DNA from: Alkalibacterium sp. 20
GTDB lineage: Bacteria > Bacillota > Bacilli > Lactobacillales > Carnobacteriaceae_A
Reading direction: 5' to 3'
NCBI RefSeq assembly: GCF_001885615.1
Contig: NZ_LSRN01000056.1
Location: 48,730 to 112,729 of the forward strand
DNA: 64,000 nt
Part shown: one piece after another, positions 39,666 to 48,406 of the stretch
Position numbering within the stretch: position 1 is the stretch's first letter
How the letters are laid out: every line of letters starts with the position of its first letter
Notes under the pieces: model-generated
Told to the model about the DNA's origin: nothing
What the model saw: only the letters and a program-made list of their open reading frames with translations
The model's database searches: none
Program-made: the position numbers and the translations under genes

Positions 39666-39679
39666 AAATATCGCTTTCA
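39666..39679 (-). promoter_or_regulatory. cre-like site upstream of glgB
   Basis: Leftward the sequence TGAAAGCGATATTT matches the catabolite-responsive element consensus TGWAANCGNTNWCA except at its last two bases. It lies 19-32 bases before the glgB ATG. CcpA binding is an inference. Confidence 0.4.
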
Positions 39680-39894
39680 AATCTCACTCACATAATATTT
39701 CAGTAAAACTTTTATAATATTATTGTAACTTATTGAACCTACTATACCAAACTTTCTTTCTTGTGAATAGTCTTCAATCACTCTTTTATAATGATTCTTT
39801 AATCCGACCTCAGACCGATGACAACCCTTTCTTAAAATGGTATGATGACAATGTAAGATTGTTAGCGAAAACGTAGAAAGGAGGATTCATTTAT

Positions 39895-40497
39895 ATGGAA
39901 GGATTACTGCTAGGTTTAGGGTTTATCGGTATTGTTTTTGCTATTCTCACACCCTTTTTCAAAAGTGGTGCCGGTTTAGCATTGATCAGTATGGCTGCCT
40001 ATTTTCATTTTATAGGGATCGAGACATGGTTGCCAATCGTTTTATTTACTGCCGGTTTATTGCTCATTGTCTTCGAAATATTTGTACCAGAATTTGGTAT
40101 AGCAGGAATCATCGGAGTTATCTTGCTGATATCAGGTTTATATTTAACAATCGGAGATTTGGGACAAACGGTCAGAGATTTAAGTTTATCTGTCGTCATT
40201 ACGGCAGGTGTAATTATTTATCTCGTCAAGAATGGCTACTCTTTATCGAATGTCAATAAACTCGTTTTGCAGACTAATTTACCAAGCTCGACAAGTGATG
40301 AAACAGTTGAAAAAGATAAAATAGCTGTTGATGCTGACGGTATAGCAGTTACTGCTCTGCGCCCATCTGGTAAAGTGACTTTTGGTGATGATCCAACTTT
40401 ATATGACGTATTGAGCACAGATGGTCACATTTCAAAAGGAGCATCAGTGATCGTAACTAACGTCAGAGGAACAAAAATAACAGTAAGAAAAAAATAG
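39895..40497 (+). CDS. NfeD-like membrane protein, short form without protease domain
   Basis: A 200-residue protein: three or four hydrophobic helices in residues 1-125 and a C-terminal OB-fold NfeD domain (about 140-200; GIAVTALRPSGKVTFGDD, GASVIVTNVRGTKITVRKK). NfeD proteins pair with flotillin/stomatin-type scaffolds at the membrane. The ClpP-like serine protease domain of the long form is absent. Directly upstream of the floA gene (15 bases), as yqeZ-yqfA in Bacillus. Confidence 0.85.
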   Translation: MEGLLLGLGFIGIVFAILTPFFKSGAGLALISMAAYFHFIGIETWLPIVLFTAGLLLIVFEIFVPEFGIAGIIGVILLISGLYLTIGDLGQTVRDLSLSVVITAGVIIYLVKNGYSLSNVNKLVLQTNLPSSTSDETVEKDKIAVDADGIAVTALRPSGKVTFGDDPTLYDVLSTDGHISKGASVIVTNVRGTKITVRKK

Positions 40498-40512
40498 ACA
40501 GGAGAAATGACT

Positions 40513-41502
40513 ATGGATTTAATTAGTAATGGATATATAGGTGTTATTATAACCGCAGCAATAATTTTAGTATTGATAAGTGTTTTCCTTCGATTTGTGC
40601 CTGTGGGATTATGGGTCACAGCCTACTTCTCAGGCGTAAAAGTCAGTATCGGTACCTTGATCGGTATGCGTTTGCGTCAAGTCACTCCCCATTCGATCAT
40701 TCGTCCGCTAATCAAAGCCACTAAAGCTGGACTTGATCTATCTGTAAATGATTTAGAAGCACATTATTTAGCTGGAGGAAATGTCAATCTTGTTATTGAT
40801 GCACTCATTGCATCCCACCGTGCTGATATCGAATTAGGCTTTATAAAAGCTGCAGCGATCGATCTGGCCGGACGTAATGTATTTGAAGCTGTTCAAATGT
40901 CGGTTACTCCAAAGGTCATTGTGACTCCAGATATTGCAGCAGTTGCTAAAGACGGTATCGAAATCATCGCAAAAGCAAAAGTTACCGTCAGAGCAAATAT
41001 CGAACGTTTAGTTGGTGGTGCAGGTGAAGATACAATCATCGCTCGTGTTGGTGAAGGTGTCGTTACAACCGTTGGTTCCGCTGATAAACATTCCGATGTT
41101 CTGGAAAATCCAGATATGATTTCTAAGACGGTATTAGGTAAAGGCTTAGATTCAGGTACAGCCTTTGAAATTCTATCCATCGATATTGCGGACGTTGACG
41201 TCGGCAGAAATATTGGCGCAAAACTCCAAACAGAACAAGCAGAAGCAGACAAAAACATTGCCCAAGCTAAAGCTGAAGAGCGTCGCTCGATGGCGATTGC
41301 TCAAGAACAGGAAATGCGTGCTGAGACTCAGAAAATGCGTGCGAGAGTAGTTGAAGCGGAAGCGGAAGTTCCACTTGCCATGTCAGAAGCTCTACGAAGC
41401 GGAAACATGGGCGTCATGGATTACTACAAAATGAAGAATGTAAATGCTGATACAGAAATGAGAACGTCTATATCTGGTCAGTCAAATAAAGAAGAAGAGT
41501 GA
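40513..41502 (+). CDS. floA: Flotillin-like scaffold protein FloA
   Basis: SPFH-type protein that assembles functional membrane microdomains. A hydrophobic anchor fills residues 8-45, then come the conserved [15 protein letters not shown] and PHB domain, followed by a charged helical region rich in Glu-Ala ([17 protein letters not shown]) that mediates oligomerisation. An earlier ATG (40507) sits only two bases after AGGAG; the ATG at 40513 has spacing of eight, so I use it (329 residues, close to B. subtilis FloA at 331). It is the middle gene of a three-gene operon. Confidence 0.93.
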   Translation: MDLISNGYIGVIITAAIILVLISVFLRFVPVGLWVTAYFSGVKVSIGTLIGMRLRQVTPHSIIRPLIKATKAGLDLSVNDLEAHYLAGGNVNLVIDALIASHRADIELGFIKAAAIDLAGRNVFEAVQMSVTPKVIVTPDIAAVAKDGIEIIAKAKVTVRANIERLVGGAGEDTIIARVGEGVVTTVGSADKHSDVLENPDMISKTVLGKGLDSGTAFEILSIDIADVDVGRNIGAKLQTEQAEADKNIAQAKAEERRSMAIAQEQEMRAETQKMRARVVEAEAEVPLAMSEALRSGNMGVMDYYKMKNVNADTEMRTSISGQSNKEEE

Positions 41503-41507
41503 TAAAT

Positions 41508-41924
41508 ATGCCTTTCGTATTTGTATGGCTCATTCAATTATTCATCTTTTTCGCTATCGTTACGTCAGTTGCCTCTTTCTTGACTAAAGCTACTAAAAGA
41601 GTCAATACCCAAGCGAATCGAACAGATCCAAGTAAGATGGATGCTCCGATGCACGAGGTTGAGACAACGAAACGCAACGAACAGAAACCTGCAAAAACAA
41701 ATAATCGTCCCGTTCGTGAAGACAGATATACGCGTACACCAAGGGTAAGAGACACGATACGTGAAAAAAACAAATCAATAATCAAAGATGTAGTGACGAT
41801 AGAAGATCCATATCGGGCTGCAGATAAAAAAGTGGTGACCACTTTATTCAACAGAAAAAGTTTGAAACAGGCGGTTATTTACAAAGAAATACTCGATAAG
41901 CCTGTATCCATGCGTGACGAATAA
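41508..41924 (+). CDS. Uncharacterised single-helix basic protein, third gene of the nfeD-floA operon
   Basis: A 138-residue protein I do not recognise. One N-terminal transmembrane helix (residues 1-25, MPFVFVWLIQLFIFFAIVTSV) is followed by a basic, disordered-looking cytosolic tail rich in Lys/Arg/Thr and ending in a short structured part (KKVVTTLFNRKSLKQAVIYKEIL). The topology suits a membrane-tethered adaptor for the FloA microdomain; that is a guess from position, similar to yqfB after yqfA in Bacillus. The start ATG at 41508 has GAAGAG at suitable spacing; GTG 41499 overlaps the floA stop. Confidence 0.7.
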   Translation: MPFVFVWLIQLFIFFAIVTSVASFLTKATKRVNTQANRTDPSKMDAPMHEVETTKRNEQKPAKTNNRPVREDRYTRTPRVRDTIREKNKSIIKDVVTIEDPYRAADKKVVTTLFNRKSLKQAVIYKEILDKPVSMRDE

Positions 41925-41930
41925 ACGATT

Positions 41931-41995
41931 AAAAAGGCTATAAACAAGAGACATTGACTAGTGTTGTCAATTAACCTCTGTTTATAGCCTTTTTT
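41931..41995. terminator. Bidirectional terminator between floA operon and ArAE-like gene
   Basis: AAAAAGGCTATAAACA with GAG pairs with CTC-TGTTTATAGCCTTTTTT; an inner hairpin ATTGAC/GTCAAT fills the loop. It is suited to both convergent genes. Confidence 0.88.
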
Positions 41996-42951
41996 TATCT
42001 AGATGGAGAAACAAAGAAATCTCTTTTGATTTCAATGAAACGTTCAATATCTCTTAAAATTTGAAACAGTGTCGCTCGACTTTCAAATTCATCTCTTGTT
42101 TTCGGTAATTCGGATTGTCTAAAATAACGATACAGGGTAGAAATATGTTCAAGCAATATCAAGCCAGTATTTTTTTCATGTAGCTGATCAGCAATTTCAT
42201 TGAATAAATGAGCCAGCACTTTGTTTTGTTCGGTTTCAAGTTTTACAGCGGCAATATTTTTAATCATTACATTTGATAAATCTAACTGCCGTTTCCTCAT
42301 TTGAGTGTACCGAATGTAATAATCATTTTTATTAGTTAAATGGTTTTCATAATCCATAAGAGCAGTTTTTTCTGTTTCATTCAACAGCTTTGTTAATCTA
42401 CTTGCTTTCATTTCAAGAGAAGTCTGGTCTGTATTTTTAAGCAAGTAAGAATGAAACAATTTTAGAAACTCTCGTAATTCCTCTTCGATTAAATCAATTT
42501 TCTGATTAAGATCTTTCTCGTAAGAGGGCATCCATAAATTAAACCCCACGGCCACAATTACCCCGATGGCCATTATTAATAATCCATTCATCTGCCAATA
42601 AAAGGCGATGCTTTCAGCAACGATAAAATGTGTCACAAGAACTGAACAAGGCGCAATACCTGATTGAAGATTATAGCGATAGGCAATCGGCACATAAAAC
42701 AGTAAATATAAACTGAAAGATACGACTGAATAACCTAGAATATAAAAAACAATAGAAGCGACAAGAAATGCTAAGATTGTGGAACCTAAGCGTGCAAACG
42801 CAGTGGAAACAGATTCCTGTTTGGTATCAAGAACGCTTAAAATCGCTATGATACCCGCCGCTAGAGGATACTCAAGATTAAGGGCCTGAGCAATAAGTAT
42901 TGAAATAAATGTAGCCAAGACCATTTTTATCGTTTTATTCTTGATAGTCAT
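41995..42951 (-). CDS. Aromatic acid exporter family (DUF939/YqjA-like) membrane protein
   Basis: A 318-residue protein. Four to five hydrophobic helices lie in residues 8-145, followed by a cytosolic helical domain (about 155-318) with charged coiled-coil segments. The beginning (MVLATFISILIAQALNLEYPLAAGIIAILSVLDTK) is typical of the ArAE_1/YqjA family. Transport of aromatic acids is a family label; I cannot confirm a substrate. GAGGAG precedes the ATG at 42951. Same strand as the UbiB-like gene 70 bases upstream. Confidence 0.82.
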   Translation of the reverse strand: MTIKNKTIKMVLATFISILIAQALNLEYPLAAGIIAILSVLDTKQESVSTAFARLGSTILAFLVASIVFYILGYSVVSFSLYLLFYVPIAYRYNLQSGIAPCSVLVTHFIVAESIAFYWQMNGLLIMAIGVIVAVGFNLWMPSYEKDLNQKIDLIEEELREFLKLFHSYLLKNTDQTSLEMKASRLTKLLNETEKTALMDYENHLTNKNDYYIRYTQMRKRQLDLSNVMIKNIAAVKLETEQNKVLAHLFNEIADQLHEKNTGLILLEHISTLYRYFRQSELPKTRDEFESRATLFQILRDIERFIEIKRDFFVSPSR

Positions 42952-43022
42952 GCTATCCGTACTCCTCTACCTCTCGGTTGTTTTTTTTTAAAATATTTAA
43001 ACGCATCGTCTGATTGCCTTCG

Positions 43023-44618
43023 TCATAACGTCCCTGATTTGATAATCGATATCAGTAGCCACAATCCCATTATTCCTGCTCCAATAAATATAATAATAGC
43101 AAATAGCGAGACGCCAGTGGCTTCTGCCATCACAAATATTATGGCTGACGCTAAAACAAGAGCCGCAATAATGACAGCAAATACTAACCGGTTTACCATT
43201 TTGTTTACTTCACGCCACTTTGATTCAAAGTGAACGATATCAATGTGCAACATTAATCGCCCGTTGTTAACTGTGTCTAAAGCACGTTTGATTGAAGAAG
43301 GTAACTTAATCGAATCTGTTGCCAATTGATAAGCGCTCAGTTTTAATTTTTCAGCAGAGAATGAATCGAGTACTTTTATATCGTCACTTGCTTTGATATA
43401 ATTCGATGCAATTTCCATGATATTTATATCCGGATACAACTCGCTTACGACACCTTCAATTATGGTTAATGATTTTGCCAGTAAAATAAAATCATTGGGC
43501 ATGACCATTTTGTATTTACGTGTGACATGCAGGACATCTGAAAAGAAGGTGCTTAAGTTTATTTGACCAAAACCTTTAGAGACATAAGACTGATAAAAAT
43601 CATGCAGATCTTCCGAAAAGGCAAACCGGTCGATTTTCTCTTTAGTAATAGCCATCTGGAGTAATAAATTCATTAACTGGTCAATATCTTCAAAAACAAT
43701 GGCTCGCATCATTTTGATCAAATCATTTTTTACCGTTTCAGACAGCTCTCCGATTATCCCAAAATCGATGAAAACAATTTGTTTGTTCCGTAAAATAATA
43801 TTCCCAGGATGTGGATCTCCATGAAAATAGCCATCTTTAAATACTTGAGTTAAAAAAGAGTAAACCAGTTTCTCGGCTATATCTTTTTTCACATAGCCTT
43901 CTTTTCTTATTTCCTGAAGATTTAAACCTCTGATCCCCTCTACATAATCTTCAACAAGAACACGCTTGGACGTATACGCTAAATAGGGTGTTGGAACCGC
44001 TACAGCATCAATTTCAGTATTCAATCGTTTAAATTTAATGAGTGCCTGTCCTTCATTTCTAAAGTCCAGTTCTCTTTTTGTCGTTTCTTCGATCTCTTTA
44101 ACGGCCGCTTCGACGTCTACCAGCATTTCCTTAACTGCCTCCGGAGCCATAGAAACAATACGCGAAAACAATTGAATATCACGAAGTAGATTTTCTTCAA
44201 TTTCTGGTCGTTGAACCTTAATGACGACTTCTTCTCCAGATAGCATCTTGGCTTTGTGGACTTGTGCAACAGATGCACTGGCTATCGGCGTTTCATTGAC
44301 CCATTCAAACACATCTGAAAGCGGCTCCTTGAAGTCCTCTTCAAATATTCTCTCTATTTCGGAATAATCAAAAGGAGGTGCATCGTCTCTCAACTTGGAC
44401 ATTTCTCTTATGTAACTCGGAGGCAATAAATCTTGTCGTGTGGATATGATTTGGCCAATTTTAATGAAACTTGGTCCAAGTTCTTCAAAAGCTAAGCGCA
44501 AGTTTGTTGCATCTTGTTCCTTATGCTTCGTCCTTACACGTGTTCGGTAAATATGACCAAAACCATAAGACGCCAGAACACTGGCAATTTCTGTTAAACG
44601 TTCCCTGTTGCTTTTCAT
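43023..44618 (-). CDS. UbiB/ABC1 (AarF) atypical kinase-like protein
   Basis: A 531-residue protein of the UbiB family. Characteristic motifs are KIGQ (FIKIGQIISTRQDLLP), the substitute for the glycine-rich loop SASVAQVH, the VIKVQRP lysine, the catalytic-loop-like HGDPHPGNI and the metal-binding VFIDFGIIG. Two C-terminal transmembrane helices (about 475-525) anchor it. UbiB relatives have ATPase activity in quinone/isoprenoid metabolism; Lactobacillales do not make ubiquinone, so its role here is open (isoprenoid or lipid handling is possible). The phasin-like gene lies upstream. Confidence 0.88.
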   Translation of the reverse strand: MKSNRERLTEIASVLASYGFGHIYRTRVRTKHKEQDATNLRLAFEELGPSFIKIGQIISTRQDLLPPSYIREMSKLRDDAPPFDYSEIERIFEEDFKEPLSDVFEWVNETPIASASVAQVHKAKMLSGEEVVIKVQRPEIEENLLRDIQLFSRIVSMAPEAVKEMLVDVEAAVKEIEETTKRELDFRNEGQALIKFKRLNTEIDAVAVPTPYLAYTSKRVLVEDYVEGIRGLNLQEIRKEGYVKKDIAEKLVYSFLTQVFKDGYFHGDPHPGNIILRNKQIVFIDFGIIGELSETVKNDLIKMMRAIVFEDIDQLMNLLLQMAITKEKIDRFAFSEDLHDFYQSYVSKGFGQINLSTFFSDVLHVTRKYKMVMPNDFILLAKSLTIIEGVVSELYPDINIMEIASNYIKASDDIKVLDSFSAEKLKLSAYQLATDSIKLPSSIKRALDTVNNGRLMLHIDIVHFESKWREVNKMVNRLVFAVIIAALVLASAIIFVMAEATGVSLFAIIIFIGAGIMGLWLLISIIKSGTL

Positions 44619-44645
44619 TGACTTGCCTCCCTTCTAAAAGATAAA

Positions 44646-44681
44646 AAGTGGTGCTGACCAAGGATATGATCAACACCACTA
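44646..44681 (-). terminator. Hairpin between phasin-like and ubiB-like genes
   Basis: AGTGGTG-C-TGA pairs with TCA-A-CACCACT. Leftward it is followed by TTTTTATCTTTT. It could partly terminate transcripts of the small gene before the UbiB-like gene. Confidence 0.65.
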
Positions 44682-44684
44682 ACC

Positions 44685-44987
44685 TTATGCATCAGTAGAT
44701 TTATTATCTAATTTCTTTTCCAGTTCTTTTACTTTTTCTTCCAGATCATCTATATCTTGTCTTTGAGCCACGTTCATTTCCAGCAGCACTGCCTCGAGTG
44801 TTTCTTTATCTTGCGACGTCAGTGTGCTATTTTTCTTTTGTATCAATTCTTCAGTTAATTTTTTTCCCTCAGATACGGTCAACTTTCCACGACTGACTAA
44901 TTTGTCTACTTGTTCAACGGCTTTGTCAAAAGCTATGGCAGTAGATCCGACTCCAATCAACAGAGCTTTTTTGATATCTTCCAACAT
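44685..44987 (-). CDS. Phasin-like small coiled-coil protein
   Basis: A 100-residue protein with an amphipathic first helix (MLEDIKKALLIGVGSTAIAFDKAVEQVDKLV), a central KLTVSEGKKLTEELIQ segment and a C-terminal leucine-zipper-like coiled coil (IDDLEEKVKELEKKLDNK). This pattern is found in the polyhydroxyalkanoate/phasin-like COG3937 family in Firmicutes. No PHA genes are in this window. Neighbouring to a UbiB-like gene suggests a shared membrane or lipid-surface role, as inference only. GAGGAG precedes the ATG. Confidence 0.75.
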   Translation of the reverse strand: MLEDIKKALLIGVGSTAIAFDKAVEQVDKLVSRGKLTVSEGKKLTEELIQKKNSTLTSQDKETLEAVLLEMNVAQRQDIDDLEEKVKELEKKLDNKSTDA

Positions 44988-45075
44988 ATTAAAACTCCTC
45001 TCGTTATTTCACAATTATATTATATCATTCATTTCTACTGATGTCAGATTTTTAGAACAACAGAATTAAAACGTA

Positions 45076-45987
45076 TTAAGGTACTGTATTTCCGGCAGCA
45101 CGATATATGCTGTACCATTCTTCGCGTGTTATAGATACTCCTGATGCTTTGGAATAATTTTTTATTCTTTCTGGCGTCATCGTTCCTAAAATGACTTGCA
45201 TTTCAGCCGGATGACGAAGTAACCAGGCAATGGACATGGCTTCATTATCCAGACCATATCGTTCGCCAACTTCTGTCAGTTTGTCATTAACTTCCTGATA
45301 CTCGGGATTGTTCAAAAAGACGCCTTTTTCACTGTGAACAGGCGACCATGGTTGAACAGTCATATTATGAACACGGCTATAATCCAATATAGCACGGTCA
45401 TGATCAATTGAATTTTCGTTTTTAGTGTTTACGTGCACACCAGCATCAATCATACCTGTATGCATCACACCCAATTGAAGTTGATTGGCTATTAAATCTT
45501 GTTTGATATATTTTTTCAACAGTTCAACTTGAAGCGGACTATGATTGCTTACACCAAAATGTTTGACTTTACCTGATGAGTGTAATTTGTCAAAAGCTTC
45601 TGCTATTTCTTCTGGTTCTACTAAAGCATCTGGACGATGAAGCAGAAAAACATCTAAGTATTCTGTATCCAATCGATCGAGTATTTTTTCTACTGAATCA
45701 ATGATATGTTCTTTAGAAAAATCATAAAATCCAGAGCGGATGCCAGCTTTTGACTGCAATAATATGTCTTCTCTTTTTATCGAGGTTTTCTTTAAAGCTT
45801 CTGAAAAACGTTTCTCAGATTCTCCTTTACCGTATATATCCGCATGATCATAAAAATTTATACCTTCATTATGAGCAGTTTCGATTACTTTAGATGCATC
45901 TTCTAGGTTTAACTTATCCATACGCATACACCCTAAAGCGATTTCAGAAACATTTAAATCTGAATGACCCAATTTGATTTTTTTCAC
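45076..45987 (-). CDS. Aldo/keto reductase (YdhF-like)
   Basis: A 303-residue NADPH-dependent carbonyl reductase with the (beta/alpha)8 fold. Catalytic tetrad residues seen: Asp and Tyr in FYDHADIYG, Lys in LLQSKAGI and His in VFLLHRPD. The cofactor end reads VILGTMTPERIKNYSKA. Natural substrate unknown. The frame opens at TTG 46002, whose codons are in fact the ribosome site GGAGGG; the real start is GTG at 45987. Divergent from spx. Confidence 0.88.
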   Translation of the reverse strand: MKKIKLGHSDLNVSEIALGCMRMDKLNLEDASKVIETAHNEGINFYDHADIYGKGESEKRFSEALKKTSIKREDILLQSKAGIRSGFYDFSKEHIIDSVEKILDRLDTEYLDVFLLHRPDALVEPEEIAEAFDKLHSSGKVKHFGVSNHSPLQVELLKKYIKQDLIANQLQLGVMHTGMIDAGVHVNTKNENSIDHDRAILDYSRVHNMTVQPWSPVHSEKGVFLNNPEYQEVNDKLTEVGERYGLDNEAMSIAWLLRHPAEMQVILGTMTPERIKNYSKASGVSITREEWYSIYRAAGNTVP

Positions 45988-46088
45988 TATAAAACCCTCC
46001 AAATTATTGATATATTTTCATTGTACACTCTTTATTTAAATAATGCTAAAATTACACAAATAGAGACGAGCGGTACTTTAATACAAAT

Positions 46089-46153
46089 GTGACAAAAGCG
46101 TGACGAAAAGGTTACTTATTTTAAATCGGTGTAAATGTGACGAAAAAGTGTCG
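46089..46153. promoter_or_regulatory. Two pairs of 11-bp-spaced direct repeats upstream of spx
   Basis: GTGAC occurs at 46089 and 46100 (GTGACAAAAG, GTGACGAAAAG), and GTGAC/GTGTC at 46137 and 46148. Both pairs have an 11-base period, the arrangement bound by OmpR/PhoB-type regulators. The region is between the divergent aldo/keto reductase and spx genes. No regulator is assigned. Confidence 0.4.
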
Positions 46154-46278
46154 AACTCTATTGCTTTTTTTCCTAAATCTATTTAAAATAGGAATTGTAA
46201 CAAATCGTTCACACTATTCTAATTATCTCAATTGTGTACAGATACTGTCAATGAGACTTTTGAAAGGAGTCATAACTT

Positions 46279-46689
46279 ATGATTACATTATACGTATCTC
46301 CAAGTTGTACATCTTGCCGAAAAGCTAAAGCATGGTTAGAAGAACAGGACTTGCCCTTTAACGAAAAAAATATTTTTCATGAACCTTTAACTAAACAGGA
46401 AATCAAACAGATACTTAGTTTAACAGAAGAAGGTACGAGTGAATTGATTTCTTACCGCTCACAAGCGTATCAAACTTTATCTGTTGATATTGAAGACCTA
46501 TCTATGAATGCATTATTGGAATTATTCACTGCACAACCGAGTTTGATTCGTCGTCCAATCATTTTAGATGACAGACGCTTACAGATTGGATATAACGAAG
46601 AAGAGATCAGATGCTTCTTGCCAAGAAAAATTCGTGAAATTGAACTTGCTGAAATCCATCGTCAACTAGCTGTAGAAGACTCTGCCTAA
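46279..46689 (+). CDS. spx: Spx-family transcriptional regulator
   Basis: Binds the alpha C-terminal domain of RNA polymerase and redirects it to thiol-stress genes. It has 136 residues, in the ArsC fold. The redox switch Cys10-x-x-Cys13 (SPSCTSCRK) and Gly52 (EEGTSE), needed for alpha binding, sit exactly as in Bacillus Spx. The core [27 protein letters not shown] is highly typical. AAAGGAG precedes the ATG. Its levels are usually set by ClpXP; the C-terminus here is EDSA, not the LAN-type tail of B. subtilis. Monocistronic. Confidence 0.93.
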   Translation: MITLYVSPSCTSCRKAKAWLEEQDLPFNEKNIFHEPLTKQEIKQILSLTEEGTSELISYRSQAYQTLSVDIEDLSMNALLELFTAQPSLIRRPIILDDRRLQIGYNEEEIRCFLPRKIREIELAEIHRQLAVEDSA

Positions 46690-46728
46690 GAAAAACGAGT
46701 AGATTAAACATCTACTCGTTTTTTTTAT
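46690..46728. terminator. Terminator after spx
   Basis: AAAAACGAGTAGAT pairs with ATCTACTCGTTTTT with a five-base loop, then more T. It also faces the leftward YrhK-like gene. Confidence 0.88.
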
Positions 46729-46735
46729 TGCTCTC

Positions 46736-47200
46736 TTAGTAATAGTCGCTGTACCCACTGTCTATTTCTTCTGATTCGTCCTCATTTTCTTCATTATTTT
46801 TTTTCACTTCGACTTCTTTTGTCGGTTTATCTTTTTTACTTGATTCTCCATTCTCATCATATTCACCTAATACTTGTTTTCTGTAATCTTTTTCCTTATA
46901 GAAAAAGACATTATGAGTGATTTTTAATATCGGTCTCATAAGCAAGAAAAAACTAGCAAAGATATACAAATAGCTTCCCACTAGTTCAAGCTCCGTGAAC
47001 GTTTGAACCAGGCTGCCTGATAAATACAGTACGCCAGTAATTATATCGTTAGTTAGAGAAATGATCGTATAATAATTTTGGAAATATAAACGAACTCCCC
47101 CGACTTTTACAATTACATCTGAATCTTTAGCAGGATTCACATCATGTTCTTTTGTCTCGATTTGAGGTTTTTGAGGTTTAGGAGGCATCTTAGGTTTCAT
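46736..47200 (-). CDS. YrhK-like membrane protein with acidic tail
   Basis: A 154-residue protein. A Pro/Lys-rich N-terminus (MKPKMPPKPQKPQIE) precedes a core of two hydrophobic helices (about residues 50-70 and 78-97; YYTIISLTNDIITGVLYLSGS, YLYIFASFFLLMRPIL) resembling the YrhK domain. The C-terminal 50 residues are highly charged, low-complexity and acidic, ending SGYSDYY. Function unknown. I use the ATG at 47200, preceded by GAAAGGTG; the GTG at 47218 has no site. Confidence 0.65.
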   Translation of the reverse strand: MKPKMPPKPQKPQIETKEHDVNPAKDSDVIVKVGGVRLYFQNYYTIISLTNDIITGVLYLSGSLVQTFTELELVGSYLYIFASFFLLMRPILKITHNVFFYKEKDYRKQVLGEYDENGESSKKDKPTKEVEVKKNNEENEDESEEIDSGYSDYY

Positions 47201-47243
47201 TGTTTCTACACCTTTCACTACACTAATTATTTATAGAATAGCA

Positions 47244-47288
47244 AAAGAAATGAAGCAAGTCATTAAATATGACTTGCTTCATTTCTTT
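47244..47288. terminator. 20-bp perfect inverted repeat upstream of the YrhK-like gene
   Basis: 47244-47263 is perfectly complementary to 47269-47288 around TAAAT. The arms end in CTTT on either side, so it looks like a back-up terminator for the ribose operon or a barrier between units. Confidence 0.7.
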
Positions 47289-47344
47289 ATTTATCTTTTT
47301 CTGTACTTGGCATGATTCATTCATATTTTTATTAAATATAAGCG

Positions 47345-47380
47345 AAAAAAGAACTCGTATTTTTCAACGAGTTCCTTTTA
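47345..47380 (-). terminator. Terminator of the ribose operon
   Basis: GAACTCGT (47351-47358) pairs with ACGAGTTC (47367-47374); leftward it continues into six T. It follows the rbsB stop (47405). Confidence 0.85.
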
Positions 47381-47404
47381 ATAACCTAACTATTCTGTTA
47401 TAAC

Positions 47405-48346
47405 TTATTCATTTATAATTAATTCTAAAGGTGATGCAATGTATTCTTCAATCTCTCCACCTTCAAAATATTCATAGGCTGTTTCCATTGCGATACGGCC
47501 CATTTCGTCTGGTTGTTGTGCAATGGTTGCATCCAGGCGTCCTTCCTCCACTGCTGCTAAAGCATCGTCATTTCCGTCAAAACCAATGACTATAACATCT
47601 TCTGCTAATCCAGCAGCTTCGATTGCTTCGATTGCTCCTAATGCCATTTCATCATTTTGTGCAAATACTGCTTCAACATCAGAGTTACTTTGCAACATAT
47701 TTTCCATAACTGTCAAACCTTCTGAACGGTTGAAGTTAGCGGTTTGACTATCCACAACGTCCAATCCATCTTCTGCAACGTTCATGAACCCTTCTCCACG
47801 TTCACGTGTAGCAGAAGCCCCAGGTACGCCTTCCAGTTGAACGGTTATTGCCCCTTCACCAACTAGATCGATAATACGTTGTGCAGCCATTTCTCCGCCT
47901 TCTACGTTGTTAGAAGCGACTAACGTGATCACTTCTCCACCTTCACTTGAACGGTCAATGGTGATAACAGGTATCCCTGCATTATTTGCTGATTCAATTG
48001 CCGGTTCGATCGCTGCAGAATCGACTGGATTGATAAGTAAAACATCCACACCTTGTTGAATCAAGTCATTGACGTCGTTCAATTGCTTAGCTGTATCATC
48101 TTGCGCATCTACAGTACGAACATCCGTCCCTTCTGCTTCAGCAGCAGTTTCGACACCTTCTTGTAGTGAAACAAAGAAAGGATTGTTTAAAGTGGAGAGC
48201 GATAATCCAACAGTCATTTCGTCACGTGCCACGCTTTCTACGCCTTCCTCACCGTTATCTCCCGTGTCGTTGCCTTCTAATCCTGTTGTACCACAAGCTC
48301 CTAAAAGTAATGCAGATGCACCAAACAAAGCGACTAATTTTTTCAT
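47405..48346 (-). CDS. rbsB: Ribose ABC transporter substrate-binding lipoprotein
   Basis: Extracytoplasmic binding protein that delivers ribose to RbsC. Signal peptide with lipobox LLGACG (Cys18) implies lipid anchoring. The periplasmic-binding core shows LSTLNNPFFVSLQEGVE, DVLLINPVDSAAIEPAI, GIPVITIDRS and VIVIGFDGNDDALAAVEEG, the standard RbsB blocks. It is 313 residues long. Last gene of rbsRKDACB, with a strong AGGAGG site. Confidence 0.94.
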   Translation of the reverse strand: MKKLVALFGASALLLGACGTTGLEGNDTGDNGEEGVESVARDEMTVGLSLSTLNNPFFVSLQEGVETAAEAEGTDVRTVDAQDDTAKQLNDVNDLIQQGVDVLLINPVDSAAIEPAIESANNAGIPVITIDRSSEGGEVITLVASNNVEGGEMAAQRIIDLVGEGAITVQLEGVPGASATRERGEGFMNVAEDGLDVVDSQTANFNRSEGLTVMENMLQSNSDVEAVFAQNDEMALGAIEAIEAAGLAEDVIVIGFDGNDDALAAVEEGRLDATIAQQPDEMGRIAMETAYEYFEGGEIEEYIASPLELIINE

Positions 48347-48406
48347 TTTTATTTCCTCCTAAAATTTTTTATAAATTTTATTAATTAATTTTAATTATTA
48401 TTTTTA

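Noticed and set aside
43023..44618. Assignment as a ubiquinone biosynthesis gene
   Set aside because: The fold is UbiB, but this group of bacteria is not known to make ubiquinone, so I give family only.
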